A DNA stretch of 10,466 bases from positions 1 through 10,466 of the forward strand of contig CALINM010000005.1 of the NCBI GenBank assembly GCA_938045315.1, given 5' to 3'. The notes below the pieces were generated by a model, which had not been told where the DNA came from, made no database searches, and saw nothing but the letters and a program-made list of their open reading frames with translations. Of this stretch, positions 1-7,460 are shown one piece after another (position 1 is the first letter of the stretch; the number at the start of each line of letters is the position of its first letter). The stretch is from an uncultured bacterium. Lineage in GTDB: Bacteria > CALINM01. The position numbers and the translations under genes are program-made.

Positions 1-767
1 TTTAAACTTTTTTGAAAATCTTCTAAAGCTAATAATAAAAAATCTCTATTTGCAATAAAGATATCTGCCCACATTATCTCGTCACTTTTTGCAATACGTG
101 TAAAATCTTTAAAACCTCCTCCTGCTAACTTTGTAATCCCCATACCATCAAAATACTTATCTTTTACAGCATCAACTAAAGAATAAGCAATCACATGGGG
201 CATATGACTTATATTTGCCATAATCTTATCATGCTCCTCAGGTGACATTAAATATACTTTCATGCCAATCAATTTCCAGATATTCACTATAACATCAAGT
301 TTATTCCTGTCTGTTTCTTCTATTGGTGTAATAATGCATGCATTATTATCGAATAGTTCTGCAAAACCATATTCGGGACCTGATTTTTCTGTTCCTGCAA
401 TAGGATGACCTCCAACAAAATTATTGTATTTAAAATATTTATGGCACTCCCTAACAAAATGTTTAGTACTTCCCCCATCGGTAATAATCGTTTTTTCATC
501 CACATACCATGAAATTTCCCTTAAAACACCGGGTATTGATAAAACAGGTATGGCAATGAAAATAAGGTCACAATTAATCGCAATATCTTTTATACCCATG
601 GAAATTTTATCAATAATACCCAGATTAAGCGCCTTTTGAGCTGAAAAACCAGAATTTGAATACCCCCATATTTCATCAGTAATTCCATGTTTTTTCAAAG
701 CTAAAGAAAAGGATGAACCAATAAGTCCTACCCCAATAACACCTACCCTACTGAAATGAACTCTCAT
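1..767 (-). CDS. tyrA: Prephenate dehydrogenase TyrA, 3' end cut by window edge
   Basis: NAD(P)-dependent oxidative decarboxylation of prephenate to 4-hydroxyphenylpyruvate, the committed step to tyrosine in the cytoplasm. I translated the 255 visible codons by hand and found no stop or frameshift. A Rossmann fingerprint [11 protein letters not shown] lies at residues 9-19, DGGSTK at 97-102, and [15 protein letters not shown] at 119-133, where His121 matches the catalytic His of Aquifex TyrA. ISHMPH and [12 protein letters not shown] follow near the edge and also match the family. Monofunctional TyrA is about 280-310 aa, so some 30 or more residues lie beyond position 1. The ATG overlaps the aroF stop as ATGA and has AAGGA four bases upstream. 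The residues after the second strand (YSNS, 36-39) lack the usual NAD-selecting Asp, so the cofactor is uncertain. Arogenate as substrate cannot be excluded. Confidence 0.95.
   Translation of the reverse strand, partial: MRVHFSRVGVIGVGLIGSSFSLALKKHGITDEIWGYSNSGFSAQKALNLGIIDKISMGIKDIAINCDLIFIAIPVLSIPGVLREISWYVDEKTIITDGGSTKHFVRECHKYFKYNNFVGGHPIAGTEKSGPEYGFAELFDNNACIITPIEETDRNKLDVIVNIWKLIGMKVYLMSPEEHDKIMANISHMPHVIAYSLVDAVKDKYFDGMGITKLAGGGFKDFTRIAKSDEIMWADIFIANRDFLLLALEDFQKSL
329..348. repeat. 20-bp perfect palindrome inside tyrA
   Basis: The sequence TAATAATGCATGCATTATTA equals its own reverse complement with no spacer. It encodes part of the segment FDNNACIIT of TyrA. A perfect 10+10 palindrome is uncommon even in AT-rich DNA, but no function can be assigned from the sequence, and its place inside a coding region argues against an ordinary operator. 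Confidence 0.6.
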
Positions 768-1777
768 ATTATCCTTCCCACTACCTCTGCGACCGCCTTT
801 ACCTTTTCCATCAATATGGAAAATTTTTCTGGCTTAAGTGACTGAGAACCATCACTTAAGGCTTTTTCTGGGTGGGGATGTACCTCGATCATTAAACCAT
901 CAGCCCCGCAGGCGATTGCCGCCACTGACATTGGTATTACTAAATCCCAGTGACCTGTACCATGGCTTGGATCAACAATTACAGGCAGATGGGTTAATTT
1001 CTTTAATAAGGGCACAGCCGATAAATCCAGCGTATTTCTTGTAGCTGTCTCAAAAGTTCTGATGCCTCTCTCACAGAGTATAATCTTAGTATTACCCTGA
1101 GAAGCAATATATTCAGCTGACATCAAAAGCTCATTTATTGTAGAACTTAATCCCCTTTTTAGTATGACCGGTTTATCAATCTTACCCACTTCTAATAGAA
1201 GTCTAAAATTTTGCATATTACGAGCACCAATTTGTATTATATCTGCATATTCACAAACAAGCTCAGCATCTCTTGGATCCATAAGTTCAGTAACAATTGG
1301 CAAACCTGTTTTCTGTTTTGCCTCATAGAGTATTTTTAAACCCTCCTCGCCCAATCCCTGAAAACTATATGGAGATGTCCTTGGTTTATAGGCTCCCCCT
1401 CTGAAAAAATTTGCACCCCCTTCTTTTACTTTGAGCGCTGTCTCTAAAGTGATTTCTCTATTCTCTATCGCACATGGTCCTGCAATTATAGCAATTCTAT
1501 CACTGCCTATTTCATGATCATCAACTTTAATTGCTGTACTATCCTTCTTGAATTCTCTACTCACAATTTTGTAAGGCTTCAGGATAGGAACTGCATTTTC
1601 AACGCCAGGATATGAATCAAAGGGTATATTTCTAATAACTGCCTCATCACCAATAGCACCAATTATAACTCTTTCTTTACCTCTTGATATATGAGGTTTT
1701 AAACCGTTTTCTTCAATAATTTTTATTATATTTTGAATCTCTGACTCTGTAGCGTCAGGTTTCATTACAATTATCAT
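764..1777 (-). CDS. aroF: DAHP synthase, type I-beta with N-terminal ferredoxin-like regulatory domain
   Basis: Condenses phosphoenolpyruvate and erythrose 4-phosphate to 3-deoxy-D-arabino-heptulosonate 7-phosphate, the first step of the shikimate pathway. The 337-aa protein is nearly co-linear with Thermotoga maritima DAHP synthase (338 aa). Residues 1 to about 68 form the ferredoxin-like/ACT-like domain ([10 protein letters not shown] to LKPYK), and the TIM barrel follows. Visible motifs are IIAGPCAIE (97-105), [18 protein letters not shown] (126-143), KRG (207-209), CERGIRTFE (235-243) and VDPSHGTG (268-275). The four metal ligands fall at Cys102, His272, Glu298 and Asp309, as in the Thermotoga enzyme. 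In that family the N-terminal domain gives feedback inhibition by Tyr or Phe, so the same is inferred here. The start lies 1 nt after the hisC stop, with GGGGGA five bases before the ATG. The symbol aroF is conventional; aroA and aroG are also used for this family. Confidence 0.96.
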   Translation of the reverse strand: MIIVMKPDATESEIQNIIKIIEENGLKPHISRGKERVIIGAIGDEAVIRNIPFDSYPGVENAVPILKPYKIVSREFKKDSTAIKVDDHEIGSDRIAIIAGPCAIENREITLETALKVKEGGANFFRGGAYKPRTSPYSFQGLGEEGLKILYEAKQKTGLPIVTELMDPRDAELVCEYADIIQIGARNMQNFRLLLEVGKIDKPVILKRGLSSTINELLMSAEYIASQGNTKIILCERGIRTFETATRNTLDLSAVPLLKKLTHLPVIVDPSHGTGHWDLVIPMSVAAIACGADGLMIEVHPHPEKALSDGSQSLKPEKFSILMEKVKAVAEVVGRII

Positions 1778-1778
1778 A

Positions 1779-2879
1779 TTAATCCCCCTTATCTTTTTTT
1801 CTCAATGCCCTTTTTGCTGCAGTTATAAATTTTTTGTTTTCATTTGGTTTTCCTACAGTCACCCTAACGTAATCTGGTAATCCATAGCCACCTACAGGTC
1901 TAACAATAACACCTTCTTTTAAAAGCAAATCATAAAACTCATTTCCCTTCATTGGAGTTTTAATAAGAATGAAATTAGCATGAGACTTTACATATTCAAT
2001 ACCCAATTTATCAAGTTCTTTATACAAATACTCAAAGCCTTCTTTGGTTATTTCTTTCGTCTTTCTTATATGTTCATGATCGTCCAAGGCTCCTAAAGCA
2101 GCAAACTGAGCTAAAGTATTAACATTAAAAGGTTCCCGTACTCTATTCATATAGGAAATTAAATTTTTATCTCCACAGGCATATCCTATTCTTAAACCTG
2201 CAAGCCCATAAATCTTAGAAAAAGTCCTTACTATAATTAAATTTTTATATTTTCTTAAAAATTCAAGACCATCAGGATAATCGGGATCATCCACATATTC
2301 AGAGTAAGCTTCATCGAGAACTACAAGGGTATTTTCTGGAACTCTATCCATAAAATCCTTAAATTCCTTTTTTGTAAACATAGTACCTGTGGGATTATTG
2401 GGATTAGCTAAATATACAATTTTAGTCCTGGGATGAATATAATTAAGCATATTGCTTAAATCATGACCTAAATTATTAGCTGGTACTTCATGGTAAACTG
2501 CTCCCAAGGCTTGAGCAACAAGTTTATATACAATAAATGCATACTGAGAAAAAACTATTTCATCACCTGGTTCATAAAAAGTTCTGCCAATTATTTCTAG
2601 TACTTCATTAGATCCATTACCAAATATTATATTTTCAGAATCAATATCCAGTTTAGTTGATAATTTCTCAGCTAAATAGTAACACCCCCCTTCGGGGTAT
2701 CGATGTAGTTGTTTTATATATTTTTTTAGCATCCTAATACCTTTTGGTGAAGGTCCTAAAGGATTTTCATTGCTTGCCAGTTTTACAGCATTTTTAATAC
2801 CCATTTCCCTTTCGAGTTCTTCTACTGGTTTTCCTGGCACATAAGGTACCAATTTTTCGATATTTTCTCCTACTCTCAT
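1779..2879 (-). CDS. hisC: HisC-family aminotransferase (histidinol-phosphate / aromatic)
   Basis: Fold-type I PLP aminotransferase of the HisC family, 366 aa, which is normal length. Visible motifs: [12 protein letters not shown] (34-45), RYPEGG (60-65), [10 protein letters not shown] (86-95, phosphate-binding turn), NPNNPTG (159-165), [10 protein letters not shown] (186-195, Asp and Tyr contacting the PLP ring), [15 protein letters not shown] (219-233) with the probable Schiff-base Lys222 and Arg230, and YVRVTVG (337-343) with the carboxylate-binding Arg339. The family makes L-histidinol phosphate, but several members also transaminate phenylpyruvate and 4-hydroxyphenylpyruvate; the Bacillus subtilis enzyme, encoded beside tyrA, is the classic case. 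Here it lies between pheA and aroF/tyrA with no other his gene in view, so an aromatic role, perhaps in addition to histidine synthesis, is inferred. The start overlaps the pheA stop as ATGA and follows a strong AAGGAGG. Confidence 0.93.
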   Translation of the reverse strand: MRVGENIEKLVPYVPGKPVEELEREMGIKNAVKLASNENPLGPSPKGIRMLKKYIKQLHRYPEGGCYYLAEKLSTKLDIDSENIIFGNGSNEVLEIIGRTFYEPGDEIVFSQYAFIVYKLVAQALGAVYHEVPANNLGHDLSNMLNYIHPRTKIVYLANPNNPTGTMFTKKEFKDFMDRVPENTLVVLDEAYSEYVDDPDYPDGLEFLRKYKNLIIVRTFSKIYGLAGLRIGYACGDKNLISYMNRVREPFNVNTLAQFAALGALDDHEHIRKTKEITKEGFEYLYKELDKLGIEYVKSHANFILIKTPMKGNEFYDLLLKEGVIVRPVGGYGLPDYVRVTVGKPNENKKFITAAKRALRKKDKGD

Positions 2880-3970
2880 TTAATTGCCTCCTTGGTAAAC
2901 TTAGGATATGAACCTGCTACCTTTAAAAAGACACAGTTTTTACTGAGCTCATCTATAGCTTCTTTAACATGTTTTTCTCCCATATGACCATCTAAATCCA
3001 GAAAAAATACATATTCCCATGCCTTTGTTTTAATAGGTCTTGATTCTATTTTTGTAAGATTAATGTTTCTTTTCGCGAAAGGTGCGAGCATATTATAAAG
3101 AGCTCCTGGTTCATCTTTAATAGAAAATAATATACTTGTTTTATCATTTCCCGTAGGTTTATGCTCAACCTTCCCTATTATAAGAAATCTCGTTGAATTA
3201 TCACTTATATCCTGTATATTTTTTTCCAGTATATTTAAATCATATAGTTTTGATGCGCCTTCTCCTGCTATTGCCCCTGCTTTCTCATCCTTTGATGCCA
3301 TTTCGGCAGCTTCAGCAGTACTCCTTGTTTCTATAAAAGAACAAGCTATTAAATTTTTTTCAATCCAGTTTCTGCATTGAGCTAAAGCTTGAGGATGAGA
3401 ATAAACCTTTTTAATATCTTCTTTTTTTAATGCTTTAGAAAGTAAACAATGAGTTATTGGAATGATTATTTCACCAGAAATTCTTAAATCGTAGTTCAAA
3501 AACATGTCAAGAGTATGGGATACAACACCCTCTGTGGAATTTTCTACAGGTACAACGCCCATATCAACTCTACCTTTGTAAACTTCATCAAATATTTCAG
3601 CAATACTTCTCAAAGCTGTATACTGAGCTCCTTGACCAAAATATTTTAATGCTGCTTCATGGGTAAATGTTGCTGGTGGACCTAGATATCCTACTCTTAG
3701 AGGTTTTTCAAGGGACAAACAGGCAGAGATAATCTCCCTGAACACCGGTTTTATAGCAATTTTGGGAAATGGCCCCTTCGATTTAGCTTGTAGCCTTTTT
3801 ATTATCTCAGTTTCCCTGTTAGGTACATAAAAACTTGTTTCTATTTTCTTTTTTAGTTCTCCTACTTTTTTTACAACTGCTGCCCTTTGATTTAAAAGTT
3901 CTAAAATCTTATCATCTATTGAATCAATTCTACTTCTTAATTCTTCTAAAGTTTCTTTTTTCTTATTCAT
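2876..3970 (-). CDS. pheA: Bifunctional chorismate mutase / prephenate dehydratase (P-protein)
   Basis: Converts chorismate to prephenate and then to phenylpyruvate in phenylalanine synthesis. From the ATG at 3970 it is 364 aa with three domains. The AroQ chorismate mutase spans about 6-90, with Arg12, Arg29, Lys40, Arg52 and Glu53 matching E. coli active-site residues Arg11, Arg28, Lys39, Arg51 and Glu52; Glu88 stands where E. coli has Gln88. Prephenate dehydratase spans about 91-268 (GYLGPPATFTHEAAL at 94-108, PVENSTEG at 141-148, STRFLI at 259-264 with the catalytic-type Thr260). An ACT domain covers about 278-355 with PGALYNML (288-295) and ESRP (309-312), the phenylalanine-binding motifs, so feedback inhibition by Phe is expected. 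A GTG at 3985 could add five residues, but the ATG has AAGGA seven bases upstream. It overlaps the end of dnaE by 8 nt. Confidence 0.96.
   Translation of the reverse strand: MNKKKETLEELRSRIDSIDDKILELLNQRAAVVKKVGELKKKIETSFYVPNRETEIIKRLQAKSKGPFPKIAIKPVFREIISACLSLEKPLRVGYLGPPATFTHEAALKYFGQGAQYTALRSIAEIFDEVYKGRVDMGVVPVENSTEGVVSHTLDMFLNYDLRISGEIIIPITHCLLSKALKKEDIKKVYSHPQALAQCRNWIEKNLIACSFIETRSTAEAAEMASKDEKAGAIAGEGASKLYDLNILEKNIQDISDNSTRFLIIGKVEHKPTGNDKTSILFSIKDEPGALYNMLAPFAKRNINLTKIESRPIKTKAWEYVFFLDLDGHMGEKHVKEAIDELSKNCVFLKVAGSYPKFTKEAIK
2887..2893 (-). promoter_or_regulatory. Strong Shine-Dalgarno site of hisC
   Basis: AAGGAGG on the minus strand, seven bases before the hisC ATG, lies inside the last codons of pheA. 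It is the best anti-16S match among the six junctions, and together with the ATGA overlap it supports the chosen start and translation linked to pheA. Confidence 0.8.
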
Positions 3971-6900
3971 TAACAATTCCTTCACTTTTTACAAATTTAA
4001 AATTACTCCCCTCAAAGAATAATGGAAAATTCTTACAGAATGCCAGAGATGGCTCAACCCAAAAATTTTTGGGAATCGCTACTTCTACAGCAACACCTTC
4101 CTTAGTAATAACACTAATTATTACAGGAACTGCTTTTTTGCCAGAGTAGGTTTTTAAGTAACTTTTAATTTGTTCAATAAAATTGTCATTTACATTTTCT
4201 TCATTGGTTGAGATAACAACCGATTTAACATCCATTCCCCAAGCTTCCCTCAAATATAAAACTTCCCTTGCAATTACCTTTTTCGTTATCCCATCCGTAT
4301 CTGTTGTAACAGTTCCCCTGACATAAAGAGCTTCATCACCACTTATCAAATTCTTATATTTTTCATAAACATCAGAGTAAAAAATAATCTCTACGGAACC
4401 AGTTAGATCTTCAAATTTTGCTATCCCCATTTTTTTACCTGCTTTAGTTTTTGTTTCTTTTAGGGAAGAAACTATTCCTGCCAAACTAATAATTGAGTTA
4501 TCAGATTTATTGGTAATACTGCTTATCGTAGTGTCAATAAAGTGCTTTATCTCACTACTAAATTCTAAAAGTGGATGACCAGATACATAAAACCCGAGAA
4601 CTTCTTTTTCAAAAGAAAGTATTTGTGACATAGGAAATTTTTCTACATCAGGTAATTTTTCTATCCTATCTTCAGTATCTTGCAAATCAAACATTGCGGG
4701 CATCATATCTTTCTTTTTATTTTTATTTTCTGTAACCTTCTGTAAAAGAACATCTAAATATTCAAGATATTGTGCCCTATGCCCCCCTAAAGAATCAAGG
4801 GCACCACTTTTAATTAAACTTTCTATTACTTTTTTATTTACCTTAGCACCAGCAACTCTTTGCACAAAATCTATAAAATTTCTAAACCTACCATTCTTGT
4901 TTTTTTCTTCCTTTATCACTTCAATTGCAGCAGTCCCAACATTCTTTATCGCACCAAGTCCAAAGCGTATTTTCCCATCACTAGTTACTGTAAAAGTTTC
5001 ATCACTTTCATGAATATCGGGTGGAAGTATTTCTATACCCTTTTCTCTACACTCATTAATGTGCTTTACAACCTTATCTGTATCAGTAATCTCAGAAGTA
5101 AGAAGCGCAGCTATAAACTCTAAGGGATAGTGCGCTTTTACATAAGCAGTTTGATAGGTTATTAATGCATATGCTGCTGAATGGGATTTATTAAAACCAT
5201 ATTCTCCAAATTTTTTAATTTGATCAAATAATTTTTGCACTTTAGATCTTTCATAGCCCTTTTTGACAGCCCTTTCTACAAAATCACTTTCTAATTTATC
5301 AAGCTCTTCAGCTAATTTTTTGCTCATCGCTTTTCTTAGTGTATCTGCTTCTCCTTTTGAAAAGTCAGCTATTTTAGTTGCAATAAGCATTACTTGCTCT
5401 TGATAAACAATTACACCATAAGTATCTTTTAGAATTTCTTCTAACTCTGGAATTTCGTATTCCACCTTTACATGACCATGTTTCCGAGCTATAAATTCCT
5501 TGTCCATACCACTTCCAAGAGGACCGGGTCTATACAAAGCCACAGCTGCAATTATATCCTCAAATGTAGAAGGCTTCAATTTTTTAAGCAATTGTTTCAT
5601 CCCTGAGCTTTCAAGCTGGAAAACACCTGTTGTATCTCCTGATGAGAGAAGTTCATACACCTTCTGATCATTAAGTGGCAAATTATCGAGATCTATATCC
5701 ACACCATGGGTCTTTTTAATATTTCTAACTGCGTCTTTTAACATCGTTAGGGTTTTTAATCCAAGGAGATCAAATTTAATAAGACCCATCTTTTCAATAA
5801 TTTTCATAGGAAACTGGGTCACCACTTCCCCATTTTCACCCCTATGAAGAGGCATATAATTATCCAAAGATTTATCAGCAATTACAACCCCAGCTGCGTG
5901 TATACCTGTATGTCTTGGTAATTTTTCAAGGGACAATGAATAATCAATCAACTCTTTTATGTTAGGTGATTCCTTGTACATCTTTTTTAATTGGGGCTCT
6001 AATTCTAAGGCCTCTTTGATAGTTTTGTTAGCGGGTATCAATTTAGTTATCTTATCTGCTTCAGCATAAGGTATTTCCAATGCCCTTGCCACATCTTTTA
6101 TGACAGCTCTTGCCTTCATTGACCCAAAGGTTATGATCTGTGCTACTTTATCTTTACCATATTTTGATATAATGTAATCTATAACTTCTCCCCTTCTATC
6201 TTGGCAAAAATCAACATCCACATCAGGCATAGTAGCTCTGTCAACGTTTAAAAATCTTTCAAAAAGTAAATCATACTTCAAGGGATCTAATTTAGTTATA
6301 CCCAAACAATACGCTACAAGACTACCAGCAGCTGATCCTCTGCCTGGCCCCACTGGTATCTCATTATTTCTGGCGAATTTTATAAAATCTGATACAATTA
6401 AAAAATATCCTTGAAAACCCATTTTTTTTATTACACTTAACTCAAAATTTAGCCTCTCTTCATAATCTTTCTTTGTAAACCTCCCCTCACTGTTTTTAAC
6501 AAGTTTTTCTATATTTGACTCAAATCCTTCCATTACTTCTTTCAAAAAAACCTTTTCAACTTCATCTTTTGGGATACCTAATTCAGGAAAATGAAACCCA
6601 TCGGTAACAAAATCAAAGTAACATGATTCTGCAATTTTTAATGTATTCTCAATCGCTTCAGGGATATGAGCAAACCTATCCTTCATCTCTACTGGACTTT
6701 TCAAATAAAATTCATTTGTTGCCATTCTTAGTCTATCTTTTTCGTGAACAGTTTTTTTCGTCTGTATGCAAAGGAGAATATCATGAAAGGTATAATCTTC
6801 TTTATTTAAATAATGACAATCATTTGTAGCTACAAGGGGAATATTATTTTTTTTTGAAATCTCTATTAGGGCATTATTCACTATTTTTTGTTCAGGTAAG

Positions 6901-7457
6901 CCATTTTCCTGTATTTCAAGATAAAAGTTATCTTCTCCAAAAATCTCTCTATAGGTAAGTGCTGTTTTTTCAGCACTTGATAAGTCATTTTTTAATATAT
7001 AATGTGAAATTTCTCCCTTTAAACAGGCAGAAAGGCCGATTAATCCTTCACTATTTTTTCTTAATATATCTTTATCAATTCTAGGTTTGTAATAAAAACC
7101 TTCAAAATTTGCAGCTGTTAAAAGTTTACAGAGGTTTTTGTATCCAATATCGTTTTTAACAATTAAAACAAGATGAAAATAATTTTCTTCAGATTTTTCA
7201 CCATTTCCATTGATCCCCTTTTTATACATGCTTTCCGGTGCTATATACATTTCACAACCAAGTATAGGTTTTACACCATTCTTTTTAGCCAATGAAAAAA
7301 AATCGAAGGCCCCAAAAATATTTGAATGATCCGTTATTGCCATAGCTGGAATCTTTAATTCTTTTGCTCTTTTAACAAGATCTTCAATCCTAATAGCACC
7401 ATCCAGCAGACTATACTCTGTGTGTAGGTGAAGATGAACAAAGTCAGCAAAATGCAT
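3963..7457 (-). CDS. dnaE: DNA polymerase III alpha subunit (replicative C-family polymerase)
   Basis: Catalytic subunit of the replicative DNA polymerase, 1164 aa (E. coli DnaE is 1160). Domains in order: PHP (about 1-285), palm and thumb (about 286-575, with GPGRGSAAGSL at 370-380 and PDVDVDFC at 411-418), fingers (about 576-815, with YRPGPLGSGMDKEF and YGVIVYQEQVM), helix-hairpin-helix and clamp-binding region (about 816-925), OB fold (about 985-1065) and C-terminal tau-binding-type region. The catalytic aspartates are Asp412, Asp414 and Asp563 (KFDLLGL), aligned with E. coli 401, 403 and 555. The PHP metal-site residues look complete, unlike E. coli. The beta-clamp motif reads MPAMF at 919-923, with Met replacing the usual Gln. 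It starts 3 nt after the guaA stop, with GGGAG six bases before the ATG. No PolC features are present, and its length and intact catalytic triad fit the main replicase rather than an accessory DnaE2. Confidence 0.98.
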   Translation of the reverse strand: MHFADFVHLHLHTEYSLLDGAIRIEDLVKRAKELKIPAMAITDHSNIFGAFDFFSLAKKNGVKPILGCEMYIAPESMYKKGINGNGEKSEENYFHLVLIVKNDIGYKNLCKLLTAANFEGFYYKPRIDKDILRKNSEGLIGLSACLKGEISHYILKNDLSSAEKTALTYREIFGEDNFYLEIQENGLPEQKIVNNALIEISKKNNIPLVATNDCHYLNKEDYTFHDILLCIQTKKTVHEKDRLRMATNEFYLKSPVEMKDRFAHIPEAIENTLKIAESCYFDFVTDGFHFPELGIPKDEVEKVFLKEVMEGFESNIEKLVKNSEGRFTKKDYEERLNFELSVIKKMGFQGYFLIVSDFIKFARNNEIPVGPGRGSAAGSLVAYCLGITKLDPLKYDLLFERFLNVDRATMPDVDVDFCQDRRGEVIDYIISKYGKDKVAQIITFGSMKARAVIKDVARALEIPYAEADKITKLIPANKTIKEALELEPQLKKMYKESPNIKELIDYSLSLEKLPRHTGIHAAGVVIADKSLDNYMPLHRGENGEVVTQFPMKIIEKMGLIKFDLLGLKTLTMLKDAVRNIKKTHGVDIDLDNLPLNDQKVYELLSSGDTTGVFQLESSGMKQLLKKLKPSTFEDIIAAVALYRPGPLGSGMDKEFIARKHGHVKVEYEIPELEEILKDTYGVIVYQEQVMLIATKIADFSKGEADTLRKAMSKKLAEELDKLESDFVERAVKKGYERSKVQKLFDQIKKFGEYGFNKSHSAAYALITYQTAYVKAHYPLEFIAALLTSEITDTDKVVKHINECREKGIEILPPDIHESDETFTVTSDGKIRFGLGAIKNVGTAAIEVIKEEKNKNGRFRNFIDFVQRVAGAKVNKKVIESLIKSGALDSLGGHRAQYLEYLDVLLQKVTENKNKKKDMMPAMFDLQDTEDRIEKLPDVEKFPMSQILSFEKEVLGFYVSGHPLLEFSSEIKHFIDTTISSITNKSDNSIISLAGIVSSLKETKTKAGKKMGIAKFEDLTGSVEIIFYSDVYEKYKNLISGDEALYVRGTVTTDTDGITKKVIAREVLYLREAWGMDVKSVVISTNEENVNDNFIEQIKSYLKTYSGKKAVPVIISVITKEGVAVEVAIPKNFWVEPSLAFCKNFPLFFEGSNFKFVKSEGIVNE
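3978..3982 (-). promoter_or_regulatory. Shine-Dalgarno site fixing the pheA start
   Basis: AAGGA on the minus strand, seven bases before the ATG at 3970, lies inside the end of dnaE. It favours that ATG over the upstream in-frame GTG at 3985, which would itself overlap this site. Confidence 0.75.
6847..6855 (-). other. A9 homopolymer in dnaE coding strand
   Basis: Nine consecutive A residues on the coding strand (nine T on the plus strand) encode Ser201-Lys-Lys-Asn204, within the PHP domain. Runs of nine or more A can cause RNA polymerase slippage in bacteria. One extra A would give TAA within the next codon or two. One lost A would give TAG after five more codons in the shifted frame. Confidence 0.6.
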
Positions 7458-7460
7458 AAA

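Noticed and set aside
320-505. Minus-strand open frame of 61 codons in the tyrA region.
   Set aside because: It is out of frame with the continuous TyrA reading frame, which carries the dehydrogenase motifs across the same bases.
804-860. Two adjacent hairpins near the 3' end of aroF: an 8-bp stem with 4-nt loop at 804-823 and a 9-bp stem with 10-nt loop at 833-860.
   Set aside because: No U-tract follows either on the transcribed strand, the second encodes the conserved LSDGxQSL motif of DAHP synthase, and stems of this length are expected a few times per 10 kb in AT-rich DNA. Not called as a terminator.
2687-2697. GC-rich mini-hairpin (four C, three-base loop, four G) inside hisC.
   Set aside because: It encodes the YPEGG motif typical of the aminotransferase and is too short to call as a regulatory structure.
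3971-3985. Upstream GTG start for pheA adding MKELL.
   Set aside because: The ATG at 3970 has a well-spaced AAGGA and gives the usual AroQ N-terminal length; the GTG would extend the overlap with dnaE to 23 nt.
3835-4149. Plus-strand open frame of 104 codons crossing the dnaE/pheA junction.
   Set aside because: It is antisense to two well-supported genes, is rich in Leu and Phe as expected from the complement of Lys/Glu-rich coding, and shows no recognisable domain.
6957-6978. Perfect 8-bp stem with 6-nt loop inside dnaE.
   Set aside because: It lies in the PHP coding region, has no following U-tract, and fits chance expectation.
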